The notes under the pieces are model-generated. The model saw only the letters and a list, made by a program, of their open reading frames with translations, was not told where the DNA came from and did not search any database. Shown here piece after piece: positions 1 to 6,574 of a stretch of 28,035 bases of DNA. The stretch covers positions 1 through 28,035 of the IMG/VR virus record IMGVR_UViG_3300012355_000003; one strand, written 5' to 3'. Numbering within the stretch: position 1 is the stretch's first letter; every line of letters begins with the position of its first letter. This DNA comes from a virus. The translations under genes and the position numbers were made by a program.

Positions 1-111
1 CTGAAGAACGCCACGCTGGTCTACTCGGGTGGCCAGATCTGCTGCGCGCCGACTGTGGGTTGTGGCGCGGTCGCCAAGGCGCACGCCGAGCTGGAGCCCG
101 CCGATGGCTGA
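1..111 (+). CDS. C-terminal end of an unknown gene (partial)
   Basis: The reading frame is open from the first base of the window and stops at TGA 109-111, giving 36 visible residues with three cysteines (ICCAPTVGC near residues 13-21). The stop sits directly at the start of the next small gene, as in the rest of this tightly packed cluster. Nothing in the fragment identifies a family, and the real start lies outside the window. I accept it as coding because the frame fits the chain of overlapping genes and because the alternative frame across the same bases gives an arginine-rich shadow. Confidence 0.45.
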   Translation: MKNATLVYSGGQICCAPTVGCGAVAKAHAELEPADG

Positions 112-212
112 CGTTCCCGCCAAATGCCCATCCCTGCCAGTCCTGCCCCCGCCCGATCTGGGGCAAGGCCGACCAGTGCGGATCCTGCCAGGCCACCAAG
201 GAGAAGCCGTGA
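108..212 (+). CDS. 34-aa zinc-knuckle-like micro-protein, probable CTG start
   Basis: This frame encodes 34 residues with two CxxC pairs (C10-x2-C13 and C24-x2-C27), a spacing typical of small zinc ribbons in phage early regions. There is no ATG, GTG or TTG close to the cysteine motif. CTG at 108-110 overlaps the stop of the preceding gene, and a GGAG lies about 11 bases upstream at 93-96. TTG at 60 is an alternative but would overlap deeply with the previous gene. The stop TGA at 210-212 overlaps the GTG of the following gene (GTGA), which supports translational coupling. Zinc binding is inferred from the cysteine spacing; the function is unknown. Confidence 0.4.
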   Translation: MTFPPNAHPCQSCPRPIWGKADQCGSCQATKEKP

Positions 213-400
213 GCAAGGTACTTGTCATCGAACTCCCCGACGAAACGGACCTCGTCGAGACGATCAAGGCGATGAATGCGGTCCAAGTCGCCAACATCGA
301 ACGCTGCCGGGTCTTTGCCGCGGTCGGTGAGGATGCTGAAGCGGTGCTCGCAGTCTTCGACGCCAACAAGGCCGACCCCGACCCGCAGGAAACCCCATGA
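209..400 (+). CDS. Small protein of unknown function (63 aa)
   Basis: The start is taken as GTG 209, overlapping the previous stop by the GTGA arrangement. A longer in-frame extension from ATG 104 would run over the zinc-knuckle gene and gives an unconvincing proline-rich leader. The predicted protein begins SKVLVIELPDETD and alternates hydrophobic beta-like and acidic helical stretches, suggesting a small alpha/beta fold. It ends with an ATGA overlap to the next gene. I do not recognise the family. Position suggests it belongs to the transcript leading toward the HNH gene and the terminase region. Confidence 0.6.
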   Translation: MSKVLVIELPDETDLVETIKAMNAVQVANIERCRVFAAVGEDAEAVLAVFDANKADPDPQETP

Positions 401-630
401 GCGACCAGCGCCATGCGATTTCCGGCCGCATGGTCGGACGGTCCGGAGTCGTGACGTTCTGCCACTGCGGCCTTGCCTTCTTCGTCGCCTACGACGGTGC
501 CGAGACCACCGAATCAAGAACGGCTGCACGGGAAGCCGCTGATGAGCGTTGGTCGCAGCACTGGAAGGAAGTCCGACCTGACCAGTGGCGAATCGCGCAT
601 CCATCCGGTCCCGAGGAGGCACGCCCTTGA
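397..630 (+). CDS. Small protein with a lone CxC motif (77 aa)
   Basis: Starts at ATG 397 in an ATGA overlap with the previous gene. The N-terminal half is beta-rich and contains FCHCGLAFFVAY near residues 21-32; the C-terminal half is charged and tryptophan-rich (ERWSQHW, near residues 50-56). The CHC motif suggests possible metal binding, but no second cysteine pair is visible, so this is weak. Small proteins that begin with a treble-clef-like CxCG motif and end in a helix with conserved tryptophans are common in actinobacteriophages. No function can be assigned. The stop overlaps a TTG start of the following gene. Confidence 0.6.
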   Translation: MSDQRHAISGRMVGRSGVVTFCHCGLAFFVAYDGAETTESRTAAREAADERWSQHWKEVRPDQWRIAHPSGPEEARP

Positions 631-1025
631 CCCTGCCGTCCGGCTACCGCGGACCCCACGACCCGAGTCGTGACCCCGACCAGGTCATGGCCGACCCGGT
701 CGCGCAGAACCTCATCGCCGAGATCGTCCAACTCCACGAGGATCTCCTCGCCAAACTCAACCACGACATCGAACTCGCCGCCCACCCCACCACCGAACCG
801 AACTCCGGCCGAGTCACCGGCACCGGCGACCATGACCAGATACAAGCACGACAAGACGCCGTCGAACGGGCACGCCACGAACGAGACCGGGGCCGCAACA
901 ACGCGCTGCGGGAACTGCGACGCCTCAAGGAGTACTACCAGGAACACCTCGGCCTTCGTCCCCTGCGGCGCCCACCGGTCCAGTCGATCGACTACCAGGC
1001 CGACGGACAGCGGAGGGTTGGATGA
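627..1025 (+). CDS. Helical/coiled-coil protein of unknown function (132 aa)
   Basis: The frame is open from 585, but TTG 627 overlaps the preceding stop as TTGA, matching the coupling seen through this cluster. GAGGAGG just upstream (about 613-619) can serve as ribosome binding site. The protein is largely helical and charged: residues about 30-50 (LIAEIVQLHEDLLAKLNHDI) and 75-110 (a run of Q, R, E and D with heptad-like leucines) look like coiled coil. It ends with a basic, proline-containing tail. No enzyme motif is visible. Its stop overlaps the ATG of the next micro-gene. Confidence 0.6.
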   Translation: MTLPSGYRGPHDPSRDPDQVMADPVAQNLIAEIVQLHEDLLAKLNHDIELAAHPTTEPNSGRVTGTGDHDQIQARQDAVERARHERDRGRNNALRELRRLKEYYQEHLGLRPLRRPPVQSIDYQADGQRRVG

Positions 1026-1120
1026 GGTCAACGGCGCAATTCGTCAAGCCAGCGAATCCGCAGGTGGATGCTTGCGCAACCAGCCCGCCACATGATTTCA
1101 TCGCGGTACCTGGAGTGTGA
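1022..1120 (+). CDS. 32-aa micro-protein of unknown function
   Basis: ATG 1022 overlaps the previous stop (ATGA) and is preceded by CGGAGGG with about 5 bases spacing, a strong ribosome binding site. The frame ends at TGA 1118-1120, adjoining the HNH gene. The peptide has two cysteine/proline-containing turns and no clear motif. Support comes from the start signal and the perfect fit between neighbours, not from homology. It might alternatively be a leader that couples translation of the HNH gene. Confidence 0.45.
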   Translation: MRSTAQFVKPANPQVDACATSPPHDFIAVPGV

Positions 1121-1122
1121 CC

Positions 1123-1446
1123 ATGCCACGCTGGGCTGGCACCACCACACAACGCGGCCTCGGCGCCGACCACCAGGCCCTCCGCCGCCAGAAGCTCAAG
1201 GTCCTCGTCGATGGCACCCCATGCCGACGCTGTGCCCTGCCCATGGTCCACCCCGACCACTGCTGCCATGGCCGCTGCTTCTACTGCCGCCTCGACCTCG
1301 GCCACCACACCGACCGTGTCCTCGGCGGCCAAGGACCACGCGAGCTCGAGCATGAGCACTGCAACCGCAGCGCCGGCACCAAGCTCGGCAACCAGCTACA
1401 GGCCAAGCGGCGGAAGCTGAAGCGGCAGCACAGCCGAGCTTGGTGA
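1123..1446 (+). CDS. HNH endonuclease upstream of the terminase
   Basis: The 107-residue protein carries the actinophage HNH signature LEHEHCNRSAGTKLGN near residues 73-88, preceded by a cysteine/histidine-rich stretch (CRRCALPM, then HCCHGRCFYC) that would hold structural zinc. HNH enzymes nick or cleave DNA through a beta-beta-alpha metal fold, and in many long-tailed phages an HNH protein encoded beside the terminase is needed for cleavage at packaging. Start: GGAG at 1112-1115 lies 7 bases before ATG 1123; GTG 1117, in frame and overlapping the previous stop, is an alternative. The C-terminus is strongly basic. It is followed by the long gap before the terminase genes. A packaging role is inferred from position. 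Confidence 0.8.
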   Translation: MPRWAGTTTQRGLGADHQALRRQKLKVLVDGTPCRRCALPMVHPDHCCHGRCFYCRLDLGHHTDRVLGGQGPRELEHEHCNRSAGTKLGNQLQAKRRKLKRQHSRAW

Positions 1447-1490
1447 GCTGAGCTAGTCCCTCTGCGTCAGAGCCCCGGCGCTGCTCCAGA

Positions 1491-1522
1491 GAAATTGCGT
1501 AAATAATAGTGCTAGCAATTTC
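1491..1522. repeat. Inverted repeat GAAATTGC / GCAATTTC, operator-like
   Basis: GAAATTGC at 1491-1498 and its exact complement GCAATTTC at 1515-1522 flank a 16-base AT-rich centre that includes TAAATAAT and a GCTAGC palindrome. The symmetry and spacing would suit a dimeric regulator or a small RNA hairpin. No T-run follows, so a terminator is less likely. Binding by a repressor is inference. Confidence 0.45.
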
Positions 1523-1597
1523 CCGTAGCGGTTGCGCGAGCGACTAGGATAAGAAGGACAAGCGTCACTCAACTCCCTTTTCACCCAGGGAGGGCTC

Positions 1598-1626
1598 TTG
1601 ACTCCGCGCCTCCTCAGCCATCTATT
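1598..1626 (+). promoter_or_regulatory. Possible sigma70-like promoter for the structural operon
   Basis: TTGACT at 1598-1603 (5 of 6 to consensus) is followed after 17 bases by TCTATT at 1621-1626 (4 of 6). It points toward the terminase genes and lies in the only long gap of the window. The match is moderate and actinobacterial promoters are variable, so this is a candidate only. Confidence 0.3.
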
Positions 1627-1757
1627 TTTTCAGCCGAAAAATTCACCGGACGTGAGCTGCTGGAAGTGGCCAAGGGCGGCCAGTAGTACTAGGGATGAAC
1701 CGGTCAGGACCGGCAGCGCACACGTTTTTTGAGCCGTGCGTGAAATCCCAGGCCAGG

Positions 1758-1800
1758 AATAGCGTACAGAGTTCTCGCAACAATAGCGCCGAGAATAGCG
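1758..1800. repeat. Three AATAGCG direct repeats upstream of terS
   Basis: AATAGCG occurs at 1758-1764, 1782-1788 and 1794-1800, with offsets of 24 and 12 bases. The last copy ends 12 bases before the terminase small subunit start. Regular iterons here resemble the arrays bound by small terminase subunits at packaging sites; that role is inferred. Confidence 0.45.
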
Positions 1801-1812
1801 CTTGGAGTTTCC

Positions 1813-2094
1813 GTGATGGGGCCGAACGAGGATGCGGTACGCCGAGATCTTAGGGCGCTGACCAGCAAGAACCGTCTCGTCAAGCTGTCTGGGCTCGAGC
1901 AGCTTGCGGTGACGCTCGCCGCGCAGATCGACGACGCTGACGAACCCCGGGATGTCGCGACGCTCACGCATCAGCTGCGGATGACGTTGGCTGATCTGCG
2001 CAGGACAACTCCGTCGACTGTGAGGAGTGGGATTGATGAGCTCCGCGCTCGACGTGAGACCCGCAAGCGGGATGCTGGGGGCGCAGCGCCCTAG
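1813..2094 (+). CDS. Terminase small subunit (putative)
   Basis: A 93-residue, mainly helical protein directly upstream of the large terminase. Residues about 28-62 contain an LAVTLAAQIDD ... RDVATLTHQLRMTLADL pattern, typical of small terminase subunits of actinophages, followed by a basic C-terminal tail (ELRARRETRKR). The small subunit recognises the viral DNA and delivers it to the large subunit, usually as a ring. Start: GTG 1813 is followed at once by in-frame ATG 1816; GGAG at 1804-1807 suits either. It overlaps the next gene by about 59 bases. Function is inferred from position, size and the helical pattern; a classic helix-turn-helix is not obvious. Confidence 0.65.
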   Translation: MMGPNEDAVRRDLRALTSKNRLVKLSGLEQLAVTLAAQIDDADEPRDVATLTHQLRMTLADLRRTTPSTVRSGIDELRARRETRKRDAGGAAP

Positions 2095-3499
2095 GCTCTG
2101 GTCGGTCCCGCCCTGTTCGATTTCCTCCGCTGGCGCTGAGGCGGTGGACTTGGCAGCCCAGGCTGGCCTGGTCCTGGATCCGTGGCAGCAGTTCGTCCTT
2201 GAGCAGTCGCTTGGTGAGCAGGCCGATGGGCGGTGGGCGGCGTTCGAGGTCGGCGTGATCGTGAGCCGCCAGAACGGGAAGGGCGCGATCCTGGAGGCTC
2301 GGGAGTTGGCGGGGTTGTTCCTGTTCAACGAGCGGCTGATCCTCCATTCCGCGCACGAGTTCAAGACGGCTGCGGAGGCGTTCCTGCGGATCCGGCGGCT
2401 GGTGGAGGACAACCCCGACTTCGAGCGGGAGGTGTCCCGGGTCCGCACCGCCGCCGGCGCCGAGGCGATCGAGCTGAAGAGTGGGCAGCGGCTCCGGTTC
2501 GTCGCTCGCTCGAACGGCTCTGGGCGTGGGTTCACCGGGGATCTGGTGATCCTGGACGAGGCGTACAACCTGGGTGATGAGGCGATGGCCGCGTTGCTGC
2601 CGACCCTGAGTGCCCGACCGAACCCGCAGGTCTGGTACACGTCGACGGCGGGGCAGGAGACCAGCGTCCAGCTTGGCCGGGTCCGGGAGCGGGGGCTGGC
2701 CGGCAACGATCCGTCCCTGGCGTTCTTCGAGTGGTCGGTAGACCCGGACCGCTACGACCGGGAGGACCCGGCGGCGGTGGCGTTGGCGAACCCGGGGATC
2801 GGGATCCGGATCTCGCAGGAGTATGTCGCCAAAGAGCGGGCGGCGTTGGCGCCGACGATGTTCGACCGGGAACGCCTCGGTGTGGGCGACTATCCGACGG
2901 ACATGAGCGACGCGTGGTCGGTCATCTCTAAGGCGGGGTGGGATGGCCTAGCCGACAACGCCGCGGAGCTTGAGGACCCGGTGGCGTTCGGATTGGCGGT
3001 GCACCCGGAGGCGAGGAATGCGTCGATCGCGGTGTCGGGTGGCCGTGGCGACGGTCACGTGTTCGTGGAGCTGGTCGAGTACCGCCCGGGGACGTCGTGG
3101 GTGAAGGACCGGCTGGTGGAGCTCGACAAGCAGTGGGATCCGTGCGCGATCGTGGTGGACGCTGGTAGCCCGGCCGGGTCGCTGATCCCCGAGTTGAAGA
3201 ACGAGGGCTTGCGGATCGTCGAGCCACGGGCCCGTGAGGTCGCGCAGTCGTGCGCGCAACTGTACGACGCGGTCACCGATTCGAAGACCCTGCGTCATCT
3301 CGGGGATGTGGCAAGCCAGAAGCCGGTGCGGGCCGCGTTGGCGGCGGCGCAGAAGTACCCGCTGGGGGATTCGTGGCGGTGGGACCGCCGTCTCCCGGTG
3401 GACCAGTCACCGCTCGAGGCGGTCACCCTGGCCGCATGGGGCTACCGGACGTTCGGGATGGAACTCGGCCCGGCTGACATCACGGTCGCGGCGGTCTAG
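2036..3499 (+). CDS. Terminase large subunit
   Basis: The 487-residue protein is the DNA-packaging motor. The ATPase domain shows a Walker A-like SRQNGKGA at residues 77-84, Walker B VILDE at 171-175 with catalytic glutamate 175, and the coupling motif YTSTAG near 201-206. The nuclease domain follows: IVVDAGSPAG near 372-381 and a late aspartate in DQSPLEAVTLAAWG near the C-terminus. The usual first nuclease aspartate, normally in an 'xDv' strand, is replaced here: the equivalent strand reads FGLAVHPE at about 318-325. ATG 2036 is chosen because GAGGAG at 2022-2027 lies 8 bases upstream; TTG 2033 and GTG 2027 are also in frame. Overall family assignment is secure. Confidence 0.93.
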   Translation: MSSALDVRPASGMLGAQRPRLWSVPPCSISSAGAEAVDLAAQAGLVLDPWQQFVLEQSLGEQADGRWAAFEVGVIVSRQNGKGAILEARELAGLFLFNERLILHSAHEFKTAAEAFLRIRRLVEDNPDFEREVSRVRTAAGAEAIELKSGQRLRFVARSNGSGRGFTGDLVILDEAYNLGDEAMAALLPTLSARPNPQVWYTSTAGQETSVQLGRVRERGLAGNDPSLAFFEWSVDPDRYDREDPAAVALANPGIGIRISQEYVAKERAALAPTMFDRERLGVGDYPTDMSDAWSVISKAGWDGLADNAAELEDPVAFGLAVHPEARNASIAVSGGRGDGHVFVELVEYRPGTSWVKDRLVELDKQWDPCAIVVDAGSPAGSLIPELKNEGLRIVEPRAREVAQSCAQLYDAVTDSKTLRHLGDVASQKPVRAALAAAQKYPLGDSWRWDRRLPVDQSPLEAVTLAAWGYRTFGMELGPADITVAAV

Positions 3500-3517
3500 C
3501 AGGGAGGGTGTGGCGGG

Positions 3518-3793
3518 ATGGCGACAACTCCACGGCAGGAGCGGATCGGGAACATGCCGGTTGCGGGTGAGCAGAACTCGGCGCAGCCAGGCCCGGACGT
3601 GACCAAGCAGGTCGCGTCGACAAAGCGGCAGGCGGAGGCGGCGGCGAACCGGCGGATGAGCGACGCGCATTCGCTGATCGAGTCCCCGCAGGGCGCTGGC
3701 GTGTCCGGCCATGAGGTCGGGACGGGCGGATCGACGTGGGAGTGGGATGCCGGCTTGGCGATCAACGACGTGGAGGGTGGGGGGTCGGGCTGA
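3518..3793 (+). CDS. Small protein between terminase and portal (91 aa)
   Basis: ATG 3518 follows a good ribosome binding site (GGGAGGG, about 3502-3508, with a second GCGGG nearer the start). The protein is polar and apparently disordered, rich in Gln, Ala and Gly, with an alanine/arginine helix at about 30-48 (KQVASTKRQAEAAANRRMSD) and an acidic glycine tail. No known domain is visible. It overlaps the next start as TGATG, so the two are probably co-translated. Position in the packaging/head transcript suggests a virion or assembly role, but this is only context. Confidence 0.6.
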   Translation: MATTPRQERIGNMPVAGEQNSAQPGPDVTKQVASTKRQAEAAANRRMSDAHSLIESPQGAGVSGHEVGTGGSTWEWDAGLAINDVEGGGSG

Positions 3794-4002
3794 TGGGGCT
3801 GACAGAAGACCAGCTGGCCCCTGGCTTGGCGCAGACTGAGAGCGAGGTCCGCGCGGCAACGCCGGCGGCGGATGCGGCCAGCGCGGCACGGCAGGCGGAC
3901 GCGGGCAGGTTCATCCGCGAGAACGGCCGCCAGGTCATCAGCGGTCACGGCGACGTCGGGGACGGGTCGCCGGGACCGGGCCGGCAGGCAGGAGGGTACT
4001 GA
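3793..4002 (+). CDS. Small alanine-rich protein (69 aa)
   Basis: Starts at ATG 3793 in a TGATG overlap with the previous gene. The sequence is low-complexity, with an alanine/aspartate/arginine helix at residues about 18-45 and a glycine-rich C-terminus (GHGDVGDGSPGPGRQAGGY). It resembles the preceding protein in composition (alanine/arginine helix followed by a glycine tail), so the two may be related or may act together, though I cannot show homology. Function unknown. Confidence 0.55.
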   Translation: MGLTEDQLAPGLAQTESEVRAATPAADAASAARQADAGRFIRENGRQVISGHGDVGDGSPGPGRQAGGY

Positions 4003-4003
4003 C

Positions 4004-4240
4004 GTGGCGACCCGCAAGTCGAAGAAGGGCGGCGCCGTGCAGCACGTCGGGTTCGAGGCGGCTGCGGCGAAGGCGGCGGCAGGGTATGGCGGGAGCATGG
4101 AACGCGGCCGACGGATCATCGCAGCGGGTGCGAGGAAGGCGTCGGCTGCGGCGAAGGCCCGTAACCCTCGGCTGGCCAAGGTGAGCGGCGTCACGAAGAG
4201 CGGCGGCGGGAAGAAGTCCGGCGGCCGCAAGGGGAAGTAG
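4004..4240 (+). CDS. Small highly basic protein (78 aa)
   Basis: GTG 4004 is placed one base after the preceding stop and is preceded by GGAGGG at 3991-3996. The protein begins ATRKSKKGG and ends in GGGKKSGGRKGK, with alanine-rich helical stretches between, giving a strongly positive charge throughout. Such a protein could bind nucleic acid or neutralise charge during packaging, but there is no recognisable fold. Small lysine-rich proteins between terminase and portal are seen in other actinophages. Alternative possibility: a scaffold-like helper. Function unproven. Confidence 0.6.
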   Translation: MATRKSKKGGAVQHVGFEAAAAKAAAGYGGSMERGRRIIAAGARKASAAAKARNPRLAKVSGVTKSGGGKKSGGRKGK

Positions 4241-4242
4241 CC

Positions 4243-4545
4243 ATGACCGTCTCCCCGATCGTCACTGGCCAGTTCGCCATGCTGCGGTGGCGACTGGTCC
4301 TTGCCGCCCGTGGGCTGCGGCCGCTGCTGGCGAACGTGCGGGGCCGTACCCGCACGCCGACCTTCCAGATCCTGCTCGCCGTCGGGGGGATGCTTGGGGG
4401 TGCGGCGATCCTTGGCAGGGTGGCGTTGGGGTTGATGCTGATCTTCGGGTCGGTGCTGGTCGGGGTTGATGGGCTGCTGCGGGAGGCGCCAGCATCCGAG
4501 CCGACCTTGCCGGACGCGGTCGAACGGTTCCGGAGGGCGAGGTAG
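4243..4545 (+). CDS. Small membrane protein (100 aa)
   Basis: Residues about 42-80 are strongly hydrophobic (ILLAVGGMLGGAAILG then VALGLMLIFGSVLVGV) with a single arginine between them, consistent with two membrane helices in a hairpin. The N-terminus carries several arginines, giving positive-inside orientation, and the C-terminal 20 residues are charged. It lies 2 bases after the basic protein gene and 3 bases before the portal gene. The location is not that of a normal lysis cassette, although a holin-like role cannot be excluded from topology. No family recognised. Confidence 0.6.
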   Translation: MTVSPIVTGQFAMLRWRLVLAARGLRPLLANVRGRTRTPTFQILLAVGGMLGGAAILGRVALGLMLIFGSVLVGVDGLLREAPASEPTLPDAVERFRRAR

Positions 4546-4548
4546 TTC

Positions 4549-5997
4549 ATGAGGTTGCTCGACCGACTCGCGGACCGCTACAGCCTGCGGCAGGGGTTCT
4601 GGGAGGGGATGGCCTCCGGCGCCGCCGTGTACATGGGCAACTACGGCGACCCCGGGAAAGAGAAGGCGATCGCCAACCTCGTTGGGGCGGCACGGGACGC
4701 GTACCAGTCCAACGGGGCCGTGTTCGCGGTCAGCCTGATCCGCCTCGCCCTGTTCAGCGAAGCCCGGTTCGTGTTCCAGAGCTTGGTCGACAAGCACACC
4801 TACGGCAGCCAGGACCTGCTGGTCCTCGAAGAGCCGTGGCCGAACTGCACCACCGGGGAACTGCTGGCCCGGATGGAGCAAGACTTCACCGTGGGCGGCA
4901 ACGCCTACCTGTGGAAAGCGGAGGACGACCTGCTCGTCCAGATGCCCCCCGATGAGGTCACCATCATCTCCGAGGAGGTCCGGGGGTCACGCGGCCACTA
5001 CCGCCGCGTTGTCGGCTACGACTGGGACCCCAGTCCGGTCCAGAACGTCGCGCCGGGCTCTGATAACCGCTCGGAGATGGCGCAGACGTTCCCGGTGGAG
5101 GAGGTGGTGCACTGGTCGCCCATCTCAGATCCCCGTGCGAAGTTCCGTGGGATGTCGTGGCTGACCCCGGTCATCCGGGAGATCAGCGCAGACACGGCGA
5201 TGACTTCCTACAAAATCGCGTACCTGGAGAACATGGCCGCACCGAACCTGCTCATCAAGTACCAGCAGAAGCTGCGGCCGGACACGGTGGATGCGATCGC
5301 GGAGCGGATGCACGCCAAGTACGGCGGCAGCCAGGCGTTCCGGACGTTCGTGCTGGACCAGGGCGCCGACGCGACTGTGCTGGACAACAGCTTCGACCGG
5401 CTGGGGTTCGCGGACACCCAAGAAGCCGGCGCGATCCGGATCTGCATGGCCTCCGGGGTCGACCCGATCCTGCTCGGGCTTGGCGGTGCCCGCGCTGCGG
5501 TCTCCTACGAGCAGGCCATGCGGCGGCTCGGGGACGTCACCTTGCGGCACCTGTGGCGCACGGCCAGCGCGGCGCTGCAGAAGCTCGTCCCAGGCGTCCC
5601 GCCGGCGGGGGTGCGGCTGTGGTACGACACCTCCGACATCGCGGCGCTCCGCGCGTCAGAGACCGAGCGGGGGCAGACCTCGCAGGTGCAGGCCGCCGCG
5701 CTGCTCACCGTGGTGCAGGCCGGGTACACGCGGGAGTCAGCGGTCGCGTTCCTCTCCTCCGGTGACGTCAGTCAGTTGGTCCCGGAGCCGCAGGCACCAC
5801 CGCCGGGGGTCAGCGGCCGGGAGACCACCTCAGAGAAGATCAGCCCGCCAGCGGCGGCCAAGCCGATCACCGACGGGCATCCGGGTGGTGAGCCGCCACG
5901 ACCGTCGCAGAAGGTTGGGCCGCCGTCGGGGAACGGGAAGGGGCCGACCCCACGGCAGATGAAGCCGATGCCGCCCGCGCTACTCCGACGGCCCTAG
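4549..5997 (+). CDS. Portal protein
   Basis: A 482-residue HK97-type portal, forming the dodecameric ring at the capsid vertex through which DNA is packaged and to which the neck attaches. Diagnostic segments are FTVGGNAYLWK near residues 108-118, the PPDEVTII strand near 131-138, VVHWSP near 185-190, and the long helix region TSYKIAYLENMAAPNLLIKY near 222-241 that precedes the crown/stem helices. The C-terminal 80 residues are proline-rich and likely disordered. ATG 4549 is preceded by GGGCGAGG. The stop TAG 5995-5997 shares the palindrome CTAG with the stop of the converging minus-strand gene, so the two genes end on top of each other. Confidence 0.92.
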   Translation: MRLLDRLADRYSLRQGFWEGMASGAAVYMGNYGDPGKEKAIANLVGAARDAYQSNGAVFAVSLIRLALFSEARFVFQSLVDKHTYGSQDLLVLEEPWPNCTTGELLARMEQDFTVGGNAYLWKAEDDLLVQMPPDEVTIISEEVRGSRGHYRRVVGYDWDPSPVQNVAPGSDNRSEMAQTFPVEEVVHWSPISDPRAKFRGMSWLTPVIREISADTAMTSYKIAYLENMAAPNLLIKYQQKLRPDTVDAIAERMHAKYGGSQAFRTFVLDQGADATVLDNSFDRLGFADTQEAGAIRICMASGVDPILLGLGGARAAVSYEQAMRRLGDVTLRHLWRTASAALQKLVPGVPPAGVRLWYDTSDIAALRASETERGQTSQVQAAALLTVVQAGYTRESAVAFLSSGDVSQLVPEPQAPPPGVSGRETTSEKISPPAAAKPITDGHPGGEPPRPSQKVGPPSGNGKGPTPRQMKPMPPALLRRP

Positions 5998-6170
5998 CGA
6001 GGCGGGTGCTCTCTGACCCAGCGGTCCCATCGTTCTTGCAGGACGGCCATCTTGGCTTTCCACGCGTCGGTGTGGACAAGCCCCTCGCCGACGTAACCGT
6101 TGTAGCTGGCCAGTTGGTGGAATTCTTCCTCGGTCATGTCTGGGGGCAGTTCGAGCTTGCGGCGTCTCAC
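5994..6170 (-). CDS. 58-aa protein, last gene of the antisense block
   Basis: Reading on the minus strand, GTG at 6170-6168 overlaps the stop of the HNH gene (GTGA) and has a GGGAGG ribosome binding site 5 bases upstream, so it is preferred over the in-frame GTG at 6197. The protein starts RRRKLELPPDMTEEEF and has a tryptophan-rich C-terminus (ERWDRWVREHPPR), probably two or three helices. The stop shares CTAG 5994-5997 with the portal gene stop on the other strand. No family is recognised; the compact size and overlaps suggest co-expression with the HNH and HTH genes. Confidence 0.6.
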   Translation of the reverse strand: MRRRKLELPPDMTEEEFHQLASYNGYVGEGLVHTDAWKAKMAVLQERWDRWVREHPPR

Positions 6171-6574
6171 GGGATCCTCCCGGTTGTCTTGGCCCACTGT
6201 TCGACCTCGGCCCAGTCGAACAAGGGTGAGCGGCCGATGGCCCTAGGAGCGGCACCCGTTCTGTTCTGTTGTGGTTGTCTCCACAGGGCAAGAGCGCTGC
6301 GGCGACTGTTCTCCGAACGGGTGACCGGCTCTAGGTGGGCAGGGTTCACGCAAAGTGTGGTACGGCAGAGGTGGTCAAGGGTCAGGCCCTCAGGGATCGG
6401 CCCCACCAGCAACTCATAGGCGAACCGGTGGGCGACAACGTAGCGGCCACTGTCGAGACGAAAGGTGCCGTACGCGTAAGTGCTGGTCGTAATCCACAGC
6501 CAGCACTCATCCGTTCCGTGTCGATCCACTCGAGCCCAGAACCGCTCTTCAACCGGTGGAGTTGTTCTGGCCAT
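6167..6574 (-). CDS. HNH endonuclease with an HTH-type C-terminal tail
   Basis: Start ATG at 6574 with AAGGAG 10 bases upstream; the longer in-frame extension to 6661 runs through the neighbouring HTH gene and is rejected. Residues about 8-95 form a homing-type HNH domain: FWARVDRHG, CWLW, YVVAHRFAYELL, then LDHLCRTTLCVNPAHLE with D67-H68, N77 and H80 as the metal/catalytic set. Residues about 108-135 (APRAIGRSPLFDWAEVEQWA) do not belong to HNH proteins but look like the last strand and helix of an excisionase/AlpA-type DNA-binding protein. The gene overlaps both neighbours on the minus strand. The chimera may reflect insertion of a homing endonuclease into an HTH gene. Confidence 0.82.
   Translation of the reverse strand: MARTTPPVEERFWARVDRHGTDECWLWITTSTYAYGTFRLDSGRYVVAHRFAYELLVGPIPEGLTLDHLCRTTLCVNPAHLEPVTRSENSRRSALALWRQPQQNRTGAAPRAIGRSPLFDWAEVEQWAKTTGRIP

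Larger units (their letters stand above)
1447..1812. other. 366-base intergenic region before the terminase genes
   Basis: No credible gene is found on either strand here. Base composition is visibly AT-richer than the flanking genes, with T-runs at about 1624-1629 and 1725-1730. It contains a perfect 8-bp inverted repeat, a possible sigma70-like promoter, a 5-bp palindrome CCGGT-cagg-ACCGG at 1700-1713 and three AATAGCG direct repeats. A gap of this kind directly before TerS is where a late promoter and the packaging recognition site (cos or pac) are usually expected. Confidence 0.7.

Noticed and set aside
29-400. Longer form of the 63-aa gene starting at 29 or 104
   Set aside because: The extension runs through two other likely coding frames; GTG 209 gives a clean GTGA overlap.
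1615-1645. T-run and complementary A-run after 1620 as a rho-independent terminator
   Set aside because: The pairing is only A/T (about 5 bp) and no GC stem precedes the T-run, so a terminator is not supported.
1630-2706. 358-aa open frame on the minus strand
   Set aside because: It covers the terminase genes, is Ser/Arg/Pro-rich as expected for an antisense shadow in GC-rich DNA, and has no ribosome binding site or family resemblance.
3496-4881. 461-aa open frame on the minus strand
   Set aside because: Low-complexity Pro/Arg/Gln composition opposite four small genes and the portal start; a codon-usage shadow.
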